This document shows positions 16,575 through 24,517 of a stretch of 64,000 nucleotides of DNA, in pieces. Every line of letters begins with the position of its first letter. Position 1 is the stretch's first letter. Made by a program: the position numbers and the translations under genes. Below the pieces are notes generated by a model. It did no database searches. It was not told the DNA's origin and was given only the letters and a program-made list of their open reading frames with translations. This DNA comes from Streptomyces aureus (lineage in GTDB: Bacteria > Actinomycetota > Actinomycetes > Streptomycetales > Streptomycetaceae): contig NZ_JNZD01000002.1 in NCBI RefSeq assembly GCF_000725495.1, positions 124,001 through 188,000 of the forward strand. The letters run 5' to 3'.

Positions 16575-16890
16575 CGGCATGTTGCCGACCATGGCGTCGG
16601 CGGAACCCGCGGGTCCGCTGCCGCGCAGGCCGGACGGCGTTCCCCCCGGCCGCCGCACACGGCTTGTGGCGCGGCCGGGAGGGCCCCACCATGAAGCTCG
16701 TCCGTCACCCCCGGACCGCGCCGGGGCCGGGCACGGACGCGCTCCGACACGGCACGGCACCGCACTGGACTGCACTGCACTGCACTGCACTGCACTGCAC
16801 TGCAAGGCTCGCACCCGCACCCGCACCCGCACCCGCACCCGCACCCGCACAGCGAACGTCACCTCGTCCTCGACCGAAGGGACTCACCGC
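16568..16890. repeat. Gene-free spacer with pentamer and hexamer tandem repeats
   Basis: Seven exact copies of ACTGC (16769-16803) are followed within 8 bp by six exact copies of GCACCC (16811-16846). They lie 45-122 bp before the cupin start, so they should be in its leader or promoter. The rest of the spacer shows nothing recognisable. Confidence 0.8.
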
Positions 16891-17325
16891 ATGCGTGCCT
16901 CGCTCCGCACCGGGGCGGCGGGATTCGCCGCCCTGTGCCTGGCCCTCGTCGCCGCCCCCGCCCACGCGACTCCCCCGGACCCCGGGGTCAGCGGCAGGAT
17001 CCTGTGGCAGACCACCGTCGACGGCACCGACTACACCCTGCGCGAGATCACCGTCCCGCCGGGCCAGTCGACCGGCTGGCACTACCACGACGGCCCGCTG
17101 TACGGGTACGTCGAGCAGGGCACGCTCAGCCACTTCGACTCGACGTGCGCCCAGGACGGCCGCTACCGCGCAGGCGACTCCCTCACCGAGCCGGCCGGTC
17201 CCGGCAACGTCCACATCGGACGCAATCTCGGGAAGCGGCCACTGGTCCTCGACGTCCTGTACGTCCTGCCGCACGGCGCCCCCTTCTCGGAGGACGCCCC
17301 GAACCCCGGCTGCGACTTCCAGTAA
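16891..17325 (+). CDS. Secreted cupin-domain protein
   Basis: A 144-residue exported protein: signal peptide at residues 1-27 (MRASLRTG, Ala/Leu core, cleavage around AHA-TP), then one cupin barrel. The metal-site motif is GWHYHDGPLYGYVEQG (two His and the downstream Glu) and the second motif GNVHIGRN provides another His. Members of this group are usually uncharacterised. ATG 16891 has AAGGGA about 8 nt upstream. The long simple repeats in its leader suggest variable expression. It is bounded downstream by a very strong terminator. Confidence 0.85.
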   Translation: MRASLRTGAAGFAALCLALVAAPAHATPPDPGVSGRILWQTTVDGTDYTLREITVPPGQSTGWHYHDGPLYGYVEQGTLSHFDSTCAQDGRYRAGDSLTEPAGPGNVHIGRNLGKRPLVLDVLYVLPHGAPFSEDAPNPGCDFQ

Positions 17326-17367
17326 GCCGCCCGGCGCATAACCGCCGTACCGGACCCGGCAGCAGGA

Positions 17368-17416
17368 CGGCCCGGTGCCGCGGCGGACGTCCCTCGTCCG
17401 CCGCGGCACCGGGCCG
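17368..17416. terminator. Very strong bidirectional terminator
   Basis: A perfect 22-bp stem (17368-17389 with 17395-17416) has a 5-nt TCCCT loop. It lies between the convergent cupin and Ldh-type genes and marks the border between the gntR cluster and the LysR island. Confidence 0.92.
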
Positions 17417-17442
17417 CTCGTGTGTACGCCGCTTCTCCGGTG

Positions 17443-18516
17443 CTATCCGCGGACCTCGGGCACCGGAACGCCGAACGTGGCGGCGCGCTCGGTCAGTTCG
17501 CGCCAGACCTTCGCCGTCACCGGCACCCCCTCCGCCCCGCGCAGCGCGCCCAGCGCGGCGCTGCGCTCTCCCGGGTAGTGCACGCCCTCGGCTCCGTCCG
17601 CCGGGGGAAGCCCCTTGAGGGTGGCGAGCGTGGCGTCGACGGCCTCGGTGAAGGCGTCGGCGTCCCCGAAGGCCGCCGGATCGAGGGCGATGATCAGGGC
17701 GTTCTGGCGGTGCTCGCGGCCTCCGGGGTCCTCGGAGTGGAAGGCGGCGAAGACGGGCGCGCCGACCAGCACACTGGTCAGCAGCTCGAAGGCGAGCGAC
17801 ATGCCGGACCCCTTGGCGCCGCCGAGCGGCAGCGGCATCACGGCTCGTTCCGGATCGGTGGTGGGCGTGCCGTCCGCGGTGGCGGCGGCTCCCTCGGGCA
17901 GCGGGGTGCCGTTCGCCCTGGCCTGCCGGATCCGGCCCAGGGCGATGGTGGCGGTCGCCATGTCGAGCAGGAGCGGGGCGTGGCTGCGCGCCGGTACGGC
18001 GATCGCGAGCGGGCTGGTCGCCACGGCCGCGCCCTTGACCCCGGTGTAGCCCATGTTGGGCATGCCGGCCACGAACGCGACGCCGATCAGGCCCTGTTCG
18101 GCGATCCGGGACACGTAGTGGCCGATGGCGCCGGTGTGCACGGTGCGGCGCACCCCGACGGCCGCGACCCCGCTCGTCCTGGCCCGGGTCACGGCCTCCT
18201 CGGCCGCCGCGGTGAGGGCGACGGGTCCCGGCGCGCGGTCCGCGTCGAGGACGGCGACGGCCCCCGTACCCCGCTCGACGGTCATCTCGGGGCGGGCGTT
18301 GGCCACCCCCTCGGCGAGCAGGTCCAGATAGGCGGGGACGCGCGCGATGCCGTGGGAGTCGATACCGCGCAGCGCGGCCCAGACGAACACGTCGGCGGTG
18401 GTGCGGGCGTGCCCGGGGCCGAGGCCGCCCTTCTCCAGGAGTGCGGCGGCGAGGCCGCGGAGGTCCCCGGCGGCGACAAGCACGCTGTTGGACACGGGTG
18501 TTGGCGGTTTTGTCAT
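17443..18516 (-). CDS. Ldh-family NAD(P)-dependent 2-hydroxyacid dehydrogenase
   Basis: A 357-residue enzyme of the malate/L-lactate/ureidoglycolate dehydrogenase superfamily (not Rossmann-type). Hallmarks are RGIDSHGIARVPAYLDLL near residue 50, RRTVHTGAIGHYVSRIAEQG near 122, whose His is catalytic, and MPLPLGGAKGSGMSLAFELL near 235. It should interconvert a 2-hydroxy and a 2-oxo acid. It is last in an operon after an amidohydrolase and a ThDP enzyme, with 20 bp between it and the latter. GGAGG lies about 11 nt before ATG 18516. Confidence 0.9.
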   Translation of the reverse strand: MTKPPTPVSNSVLVAAGDLRGLAAALLEKGGLGPGHARTTADVFVWAALRGIDSHGIARVPAYLDLLAEGVANARPEMTVERGTGAVAVLDADRAPGPVALTAAAEEAVTRARTSGVAAVGVRRTVHTGAIGHYVSRIAEQGLIGVAFVAGMPNMGYTGVKGAAVATSPLAIAVPARSHAPLLLDMATATIALGRIRQARANGTPLPEGAAATADGTPTTDPERAVMPLPLGGAKGSGMSLAFELLTSVLVGAPVFAAFHSEDPGGREHRQNALIIALDPAAFGDADAFTEAVDATLATLKGLPPADGAEGVHYPGERSAALGALRGAEGVPVTAKVWRELTERAATFGVPVPEVRG

Positions 18517-18536
18517 GGTGGCGGATGCCTCCTGGA

Positions 18537-20273
18537 TCAGCGGGTGACGAGGACGTCGACGACGGCGGTGGTGCCCTCCGCCACCGCCTTGAGCGCGCGC
18601 TCCAGGGCGGGGGCGAGCGCGTCCGTGGCGTCGACGGTCTCGGTGTGCATGCCGAACGGTTCGGCGAACGCGGCGAGCCGGGGCAGCCGGCGCAGGTCGG
18701 TGCCGAGCCACTCGCCGGTTCCGGCGGCCGCGCCTTCGGGGTAGAACCTGCGGTGGTTGAGGTTCATCGACTTGTAGACACGGTTGTTGAACACCACGAC
18801 CAGCAGCGGCAGTCCGTAGGCGTTCGAGGCGTCGTACGAGGGGATGACCGGGTTGTACGCGAAGGCGCCGTCGCCGATCGTGAGGACCACCGGCCGCTCC
18901 GGCGCGGCGAGTTTCACGCCGAGCGCGACGGCGATGCCCTGGCCGAGTCCGCCCTGGACGTAGAAGTACGAGTCCGGGGCGGCGGTCCGCAGATGGCGTC
19001 TGACGACGCGGCTGTGGGTGATGGTCTCGTCGACGACGACCGCGTCCCGGCCGTCCAGGAGCCGGCGCAGGGTGGCGGCGACGTGCACGGGGTCGACGCC
19101 CTCCGAGCGCGCGGCCTTCGCCTCGGCGGCCGCGATGGAGGCCTGTTCGTCGGCGTGCCGCCGCTCGTGCTCGGCGCGGCGCGCGGTGCGGGCGGCCGTG
19201 GCCGTCGGGTCGTCGCCGGACCGTGCCGGCGCCCGTCGGGCCAACTGGCGCAGGGTGTTGGTGACATCGCCTTCCAGATAGCGGTCGGCGAAGAGGACCT
19301 GGTACGCGATATGGGGGCGCTGGGGAACCTCGTCGAGGACCACGATCCGCGCCTTCGCCGGGCGGCGCGAGGGCGGGTAGAAGGGAGCGCGGCAGTTGAC
19401 CAGCAGGATGAGGTCGGCCTCGTCCATCCAGGGGCCGATGTCCGCGCCGGCGTGCAGCGGGTGGGTGCGCGGGAAGTTGCCGCACACCGCGGAGTCGGGT
19501 TCGACGACGGGGATGTTCCAGGCCTCCGCGAAGGCGAGCAGCGCCTCGAAGCCGCCCGCCTCACGGCCCGCCGTCTCGGTGACGATCACCGGGCAGGCCG
19601 CCTCGCGGATCAGCTCGGCCACGGCGTCGGCCTCTTCGGGGGAACTGTGCGTGGAGCCCGGCGGGACGACGGGCTTGGCCTCGCGGCCGTCCCACTCCTC
19701 CAGCAGGATCTCCAGCGGGATGTTGAGGTAGGCGGGGCCGGCCGGGGCCCGCCAGGCCAGCTCCGCGGCCCGGGTGACCATGGCGGGCAGGGTGTGCACG
19801 CCCGCGGCCTCGTTGGACCACTTCGTGAACGGCCGCGCGATGGTGTGGGGTCCGCCCACGACGGACAGGTTGCGGTACCACTGGCCGCCGGGGTCGGGTC
19901 CGGGTCCGTCGCCGTAGGTGGTCGACTCCGAGGAGGCGACGACCATGGGGACGCCCGCGAGGAGGGCGCCGTGGACGGCCATGGAGCCCTGGAGCAGTCC
20001 GGGGGCCGCGTGCAGGAGCACGGCCTGCGGCCGGCGGGCGAGGAGCCCGTAGCCGGTGGCCATGCCGACCGCGACCGTCTCGTGGGTGAGGTCCAGGTAC
20101 CCCGGGGTCTTCTCGCCGTCGCGGTGGCGGCGGGCCAGCGCCTCCCAGACCGGGGCCCATTCCGACCCCGACGAGCAGAAGACGTGGTCGGCGCCGACGG
20201 CGTCGAAGGCCGCGACGAGTGCCTCGCCGCCGTCCAGGCGGCCGGCCTCCGGTGCGTTCTCGGTGTCCGTCAT
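18537..20273 (-). CDS. Thiamine diphosphate-dependent enzyme (acetolactate synthase/benzoylformate decarboxylase family)
   Basis: A 578-residue three-domain ThDP enzyme. The PYR domain carries the cofactor-activating Glu in LDLTHETVAVGMATGYG (about residue 68). The C-terminal PP domain has the ThDP/Mg motif GDGAFAYNPV through VVVFNN (about 475-505). The middle domain has no obvious FAD-binding signature. Substrate unknown; candidates are decarboxylation or carboligation of a 2-oxo acid, consistent with the downstream 2-hydroxyacid dehydrogenase. GGAG directly abuts ATG 20273, so the exact start is uncertain. Confidence 0.9.
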   Translation of the reverse strand: MTDTENAPEAGRLDGGEALVAAFDAVGADHVFCSSGSEWAPVWEALARRHRDGEKTPGYLDLTHETVAVGMATGYGLLARRPQAVLLHAAPGLLQGSMAVHGALLAGVPMVVASSESTTYGDGPGPDPGGQWYRNLSVVGGPHTIARPFTKWSNEAAGVHTLPAMVTRAAELAWRAPAGPAYLNIPLEILLEEWDGREAKPVVPPGSTHSSPEEADAVAELIREAACPVIVTETAGREAGGFEALLAFAEAWNIPVVEPDSAVCGNFPRTHPLHAGADIGPWMDEADLILLVNCRAPFYPPSRRPAKARIVVLDEVPQRPHIAYQVLFADRYLEGDVTNTLRQLARRAPARSGDDPTATAARTARRAEHERRHADEQASIAAAEAKAARSEGVDPVHVAATLRRLLDGRDAVVVDETITHSRVVRRHLRTAAPDSYFYVQGGLGQGIAVALGVKLAAPERPVVLTIGDGAFAYNPVIPSYDASNAYGLPLLVVVFNNRVYKSMNLNHRRFYPEGAAAGTGEWLGTDLRRLPRLAAFAEPFGMHTETVDATDALAPALERALKAVAEGTTAVVDVLVTR

Positions 20274-20286
20274 CTCCGGTGCGCCC

Positions 20287-21147
20287 TCAGCCTTCGATCG
20301 GCCAGTCGAGGACCTCGGAGATGCCCCGGCCGAGGATCCACTCCAGTTCCTCGGGCGTGAAGTCCCAGTGCTGGGTGAACTGTTCGATGGTGTCGGTGTA
20401 GGTGATGCCGTGACCGAGCAGCCGGGTGATGTCGGTGCCGTAGAAGCACCGCCGGGGGCCCAGCTTGTCGACCATCTCGCGCACGTACTTCTCGATGTTG
20501 CGGTTGGGGAAGGGCTGCGTCGAATAGCCGGGCAGCGCCGAGACCTTGACGTAGATGTTCGGGTGGACGGCCAGGTCGGCGGTCTCCTGGACCCAGTAGC
20601 CGATCGCGTCGTCCACGCAGCGGGCCATGATGCCCATGTGGTCGATGATGATCTTCAGTCCCGGGTGCTTGGCGGCGATCTCGCCGAGTTCGCGCTTCCA
20701 GATCGGGGCGTGGACCATGGTGGGGATACCGAGTCGCTCGGCGACGGGCCAGTACCAGTCGTTGGTTCCGTCGATCATCCAGTTGCGGTCCTGCGGGCGG
20801 TGGAAGGTGAGCCGGGTGCCCTTGATGTACGGGTTGCGGGCGAACTCCTCGAGCAGCGCGGTGCCTTCGACCGGGTCGTCCTGGGGGACGCGGGCCATGA
20901 TGCCGAAGCGGTCCGGGTGGGCCTCGCAGGCCTCCAGGGCGTAGTCGATGCGGTTGCCCTCCCAGGACGGGGGAAGGATCAGCGCCCGGTTGACGCCCGC
21001 CTCGTCCATCAGCTCCAGGGCCTCCTCGTACGAGAAGGGTTCCTCGCGGTGTCCGTTGAGGCGGATGCGCTCCCGCGCGCCGGGGACCCAGGGGCGGTCC
21101 GGGGTCTCTTCCTTCCAGATGTGGATCTGGGTGTCGACGACGAACAT
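20287..21147 (-). CDS. Amidohydrolase 2 family TIM-barrel hydrolase/decarboxylase
   Basis: A 286-residue amidohydrolase-related protein, first gene of a three-gene operon. The metal site is recognisable in VVDTQIHIWKEE (residues 3-14), TMVHAPIWKRE, IIIDHMGIMARC and FYGTDITRLLGHG. The usual HxH at the first strand reads QxH, with Gln7 in place of the first His, which may alter metal binding. Family members include aromatic acid decarboxylases and lactonases. A LysR-box-like sequence lies 88-104 bp upstream. Confidence 0.85.
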   Translation of the reverse strand: MFVVDTQIHIWKEETPDRPWVPGARERIRLNGHREEPFSYEEALELMDEAGVNRALILPPSWEGNRIDYALEACEAHPDRFGIMARVPQDDPVEGTALLEEFARNPYIKGTRLTFHRPQDRNWMIDGTNDWYWPVAERLGIPTMVHAPIWKRELGEIAAKHPGLKIIIDHMGIMARCVDDAIGYWVQETADLAVHPNIYVKVSALPGYSTQPFPNRNIEKYVREMVDKLGPRRCFYGTDITRLLGHGITYTDTIEQFTQHWDFTPEELEWILGRGISEVLDWPIEG

Positions 21148-21234
21148 GTGATCTGCCGTTTCTCTGCGGAGGGGTGCCGGGGTGGTGCGGAGGGAACGCT
21201 AGGTCGGCGGGAGGGCTTTGCCGAGCGCTGGGAG

Positions 21235-21251
21235 CGCAAGCAGTTCTTGCG
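21235..21251. promoter_or_regulatory. LysR-type box, copy 1
   Basis: CGCAAGCAGTTCTTGCG is an inverted repeat (CGCAA-N7-TTGCG, one further matching pair outside). It is centred 96 bp before the amidohydrolase start and lies after the flavoprotein stop. It matches the element at 30604-30620 at 14 of 17 positions. Confidence 0.6.
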
Positions 21252-21278
21252 CGGAAGTGCCCTGCGCACGGGGCATGT

Positions 21279-22490
21279 TCAGGTTGCGCGAGGGTCTTCG
21301 AGGACGGTGTCCGCGATGTGTTCCGCGATCGCCATCGAGGAGGTCGCGGCGGGCGAGGGCGCGTTGCGCACGGCGGTGACACCTCCGGCCCGGTGGATCA
21401 CGAAGTCGTCCACCAGGGAGCCGTCCCTGCCGAGCGCCTGGGCGCGGACGCCGGCCCCGCCGCGCACGACGTCGGCGACGCCCAGGGCGGGTACGTAGGC
21501 GCGCGCGGCCTTCATGTAGGCGGCCATGGACAGGGAGCCGTGCATCTCCCTGACGCCGGTGCGCCAGTGTTGTCGTGCGAGCCGCCACATGCCGGGGAAG
21601 CGGGCGAGGCGGGCCAGTTCGCGGACGTCGATGTCCGAGCGGCGGTAGCCCTCGCGGGCCAGGGCGAGGACGGCGTTGGGGCCGACCTCGACCTCGCCGT
21701 TCACCCGGCGGGTGAAGTGCACGCCGAGGAAGGGGTAACGGGGGTCGGGCACCGGGTAGATGAGGCCCCGGACCAGGTGCGCCCTGTCCGGCGCGACCGT
21801 CATGTACTCGCCGCGGAAGGGGACGACTTGCGGTTCGTCGCCGTCGTCGGCGAGCCGGGCGACGCTGTCGCTGTGGAGTCCCGCGCAGAGCACCAGACGG
21901 TCGGCCCGCAGGGTCCGGTCGCCGGAGGCGACCTCGGCGCCGCCGCCGGGGAGGCGCGTGACGCGGGTGACCGGGAAGCCGAGCCGCACCTCGCCGCCGG
22001 AGTCCACGACGTCCCGGGCGAACGACCGGGCGATCGCGGTGTAGTCCGTGATGGCCGTGCGCGGGGAGTGCAGGGCCGCCCGGCCGACCGAGTACGGCTC
22101 GAGCTCGTGGATCTCGCCCGCGTCGACCCGGCGCAGTCCGGGCACCCGGTTCTCCCGGGCGGTGGCGTACAGGGCCTCCAGGCGCGGCACCTCGTCGTCC
22201 GTGACGGCCACGACGAGCTTGCCGCACTCCTCGTAGGGCAGGCCCCGGTCCCGGCAGTACTCCCGGATCATCGCCATGCCCCTGCTGCACAGCCGCGCCT
22301 TCAGACTCCCGGGCCGGTAGTAGAGGCCGGCGTGCACCACGCCCGAGTTGTGCCCGGTCTGGTGGACGGCGACCTCGTGCTCCTTCTCCAGGACCACCAC
22401 GCGCGTACCGGGCCGGCGCAGGGCGATCTCCCGGGCCGTGGCGAGCCCCACGATCCCGGCGCCGACGACGGCGACCGTCTCGTCAGCCAT
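21279..22490 (-). CDS. FAD-dependent L-2-hydroxyglutarate oxidase-like protein
   Basis: A 403-residue DAO-fold flavoprotein. The N-terminal dinucleotide motif is VAVVGAGIVGLATAREIAL, followed by HQTGHNSGVVHAGLYYRPGS, the segment characteristic of LhgO (YgaF) 2-hydroxyglutarate oxidases. PRTAITDYTAIAR and GVRAQALGRDGSLVDDF also fit. It should oxidise a 2-hydroxy acid and pass electrons to O2 or quinone; in this context the true substrate may be a ring-cleavage product. AGGAGG lies 7 nt before ATG 22490. It follows the aldehyde dehydrogenase gene with a 32-bp gap and is presumably cotranscribed. Confidence 0.87.
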   Translation of the reverse strand: MADETVAVVGAGIVGLATAREIALRRPGTRVVVLEKEHEVAVHQTGHNSGVVHAGLYYRPGSLKARLCSRGMAMIREYCRDRGLPYEECGKLVVAVTDDEVPRLEALYATARENRVPGLRRVDAGEIHELEPYSVGRAALHSPRTAITDYTAIARSFARDVVDSGGEVRLGFPVTRVTRLPGGGAEVASGDRTLRADRLVLCAGLHSDSVARLADDGDEPQVVPFRGEYMTVAPDRAHLVRGLIYPVPDPRYPFLGVHFTRRVNGEVEVGPNAVLALAREGYRRSDIDVRELARLARFPGMWRLARQHWRTGVREMHGSLSMAAYMKAARAYVPALGVADVVRGGAGVRAQALGRDGSLVDDFVIHRAGGVTAVRNAPSPAATSSMAIAEHIADTVLEDPRAT

Positions 22491-22522
22491 CCTCTGTCCT
22501 CCTCTCGTGGGCCGGGAACCGC

Positions 22523-23980
22523 TCAGCCACCGAAGTGGACGGCGACGGTCTTGACCCGGGTGTAGAAGCGCAGCCCTTCCTCGCCCTGCTCCTTGAACGG
22601 CGAGCCGGAGTCGCGGAACCCGCCGAACGGGTGGTGGACGTCCCAGCCGGAGGTGGTGGTGTTCACCGCGATCTGCCCGCACTCGGCCAGGTCCGCGAAC
22701 CGGAGGGCGGCGCCCAGATCCCGGGTGAACACGGCGGCGGCCAGGCCGAAGACCGAGTCGTTGACGGCCTCGACCGCCTCGTCGAAGGAGTCCACCGCGC
22801 ACAGCGCCACGACCGGTCCGAACACCTCCTCGCGCCAGATGTCGAGGTCGGGGGCCACGTGCCCGAGCACCGTCGGACTGACGTAACAGCCGTGGCCGAG
22901 CGAGGCGTCCGCGGGACGGCCGCCGCCGGCAAGGAGCGTCGCGCCCTGCTCGACGGCGCGTTCGACGGCCAGCAGGACGCCGTCCCGCTGCCGGGCACTG
23001 ACCAGCGGCCCCATCGTGGTGCTGGGGGCGAGCCCCGGTCCGACGCGCAGGGCGGCGGTCTCGGCGAGCAGCAGCGCGGTGAACTCCGCGTACACGGACC
23101 GTTCGACGATCACCCTGCTGGTGGCCGTGCAGCGCTGGCCCGCCTGGGCGAAGCCGGCGGCGGCGACGGCCTCGGCGGCGGCCCCGAGGTCGGCGTCCGC
23201 GAGGACCACGGTGGCGTTCTTGCCGCCGAGTTCGCCCTGGAAGCGGACGTTGGTGTGGGCGAGCGCGGCCCTCAGGGTCTCGCCGACCTCGTTGCTGCCG
23301 GTGAACGTGACGGCGGTCAGGCGCGGGTCGCCCAGCAGTGCCTCGGAGACGTCCGCGCCGCGTCCGGTGACCACGTTCAGGACACCGGCGGGCAGGCCCG
23401 CGTCGTGCAGGGCACGGGCCAGATGCAGGGCGGACCGCGGGGTGTCGGTGGCCGGCTTGAGGACCGCGGCGTTGCCCGCCGCGAGGCAGGGGGCGAGTTT
23501 GCGGGCCGGGGTGATCAGCGGGTCGTTCCAGGGGGTGATCGCGAGAACGACGCCGAGCGGCTCGCGCTGGTGGTGCGTGCGGGTGCCGGGGCGTACGTCG
23601 TGCACCAGCGCCCCGTAGCCCTGGCGGGACAAGCCCGCGTAGTACTCCAGGAAGTCGGCGGCCTTGAGGGTCTCGCCGGTCGCCTCGGCCCGGGTCTTGC
23701 CCATCTCCGTCACGACGTCGTCGGCGATCTCCGCCACGCGCTCGCGCAGCAGCCGGGCCGCGTCCGTCATGATCCGGGCCCGTTCGAAGGGGCTGGTGCG
23801 TCTCCAGAGCGCGAAGCCGCGTTCGGCGTGGTCGTAGGCGGCGGTGACGTCGGCGGCGCTCAGCGCGGGGACGCGGGCGACGGGGGCGCGCAGATCGGCG
23901 GGGTCGTGGACGTCGATCCACGCGCCGGTCGTCACCCACTTCCCGCCGATGAGGGTTTCCAGGGTTCGCATCACGTTCAC
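22523..23980 (-). CDS. NAD(P)-dependent aldehyde dehydrogenase
   Basis: A 485-residue ALDH with all catalytic parts: PWNDPLITPARKLAPCLAAGN (the N-terminal Asn/Lys site), FTGSNEVGE cofactor loop, general base Glu in FQGELGGKNATVV, nucleophile Cys in AQAGQRCTATSRV, and EEVFGPV. Substrate unknown. Three candidate starts lie close together: GTG 23980, GTG 23974 (best spaced from GAGAG) and ATG 23971. It is divergent from the ABM-domain gene across a spacer carrying a LysR-box-like sequence, and is likely the first gene of a pair with the flavoprotein. Confidence 0.9.
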   Translation of the reverse strand: MNVMRTLETLIGGKWVTTGAWIDVHDPADLRAPVARVPALSAADVTAAYDHAERGFALWRRTSPFERARIMTDAARLLRERVAEIADDVVTEMGKTRAEATGETLKAADFLEYYAGLSRQGYGALVHDVRPGTRTHHQREPLGVVLAITPWNDPLITPARKLAPCLAAGNAAVLKPATDTPRSALHLARALHDAGLPAGVLNVVTGRGADVSEALLGDPRLTAVTFTGSNEVGETLRAALAHTNVRFQGELGGKNATVVLADADLGAAAEAVAAAGFAQAGQRCTATSRVIVERSVYAEFTALLLAETAALRVGPGLAPSTTMGPLVSARQRDGVLLAVERAVEQGATLLAGGGRPADASLGHGCYVSPTVLGHVAPDLDIWREEVFGPVVALCAVDSFDEAVEAVNDSVFGLAAAVFTRDLGAALRFADLAECGQIAVNTTTSGWDVHHPFGGFRDSGSPFKEQGEEGLRFYTRVKTVAVHFGG

Positions 23981-24099
23981 TTCTCTCGTCCGCCGCGGCG
24001 GGGGCCGCGGTCAACCGGCGGGACGGCCCGAGGACTGCCCGAGGGGTGGGGCCGCACCGAGAACACACGAGCGGGCGCCCGTCCGGCCAGCCCCGCGGC

Positions 24100-24116
24100 G
24101 GCAGACATTGCTTGCG
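24100..24116. promoter_or_regulatory. LysR-type box, copy 2 (degenerate)
   Basis: On the minus strand the 17-mer reads CGCAAGCAATGTCTGCC. It keeps the CGCAAG end and TGC at positions 14-16 of the better copies. It lies in the divergent spacer, 78 bp from the ABM gene start and 120 bp from the aldehyde dehydrogenase start. Confidence 0.45.
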
Positions 24117-24193
24117 TTCCGCGCGGGTCGCCCACCAGGGGATTCGTGCTGGAATCGGCGGGCCCCACGGCCCGCCCCACCCGGAGGAAACCC

Positions 24194-24481
24194 ATGGCTT
24201 TCGCAGTCGTCGCCCACTACCGGTGCGCTCCCGCCGACGCGGACACGGTCCGTGCCGCGCTGCTGAGGATGCGCGAACTCACCCCGGCCGAGCCGGCGAA
24301 CCTCGCCTACGAGGTGCAGGCCGAGATGGACCGGCCGGGCTCGTTCGTGCTCTACGAGCGGTACACGGACCGCGCGGGCTTCGAGGCGCACCGGACGACG
24401 GACCACTTCACGCAGTGCATCGTGGGCCGGGTGCTGCCGCTGCTGACGGAACGCACGGTGACGTTCGCCGAAGACCTGTGA
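24194..24481 (+). CDS. ABM-domain protein, putative quinol monooxygenase-like
   Basis: A 95-residue single-domain antibiotic-biosynthesis-monooxygenase fold (dimeric alpha-beta barrel). Typical are AFAVVAHYRCAP, the LTPAEPANLAYEVQ segment, FVLYERYTDRAGFEAHRTTDHF and the C-terminal TVTFAEDL. Cofactor-independent relatives oxidise quinols or degrade small electrophiles; others are only heme or ligand binders. GGAGG is 7 nt from ATG 24194. It converges on the MetE-like gene and is divergent from the aldehyde dehydrogenase. Confidence 0.85.
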   Translation: MAFAVVAHYRCAPADADTVRAALLRMRELTPAEPANLAYEVQAEMDRPGSFVLYERYTDRAGFEAHRTTDHFTQCIVGRVLPLLTERTVTFAEDL

Positions 24482-24517
24482 ACCGGGCAGCGGCAGCGGT
24501 GAGTCGACGTCCCGGCG

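Noticed and set aside
16769-16846. CRISPR-like appearance of repeated short units
   Set aside because: Units are 5 and 6 bp with no spacers; no cas gene is present. It is simple-sequence repeat.
18441-20360. A long plus-strand frame opposite the ThDP enzyme, and similar long antisense frames at 12180-14318, 22535-24481 and 54621-57503
   Set aside because: High G+C leaves few stops on the opposite strand. Composition is Gly/Arg/Asp/Val-rich and no family motif appears, whereas the minus-strand genes have catalytic motifs.
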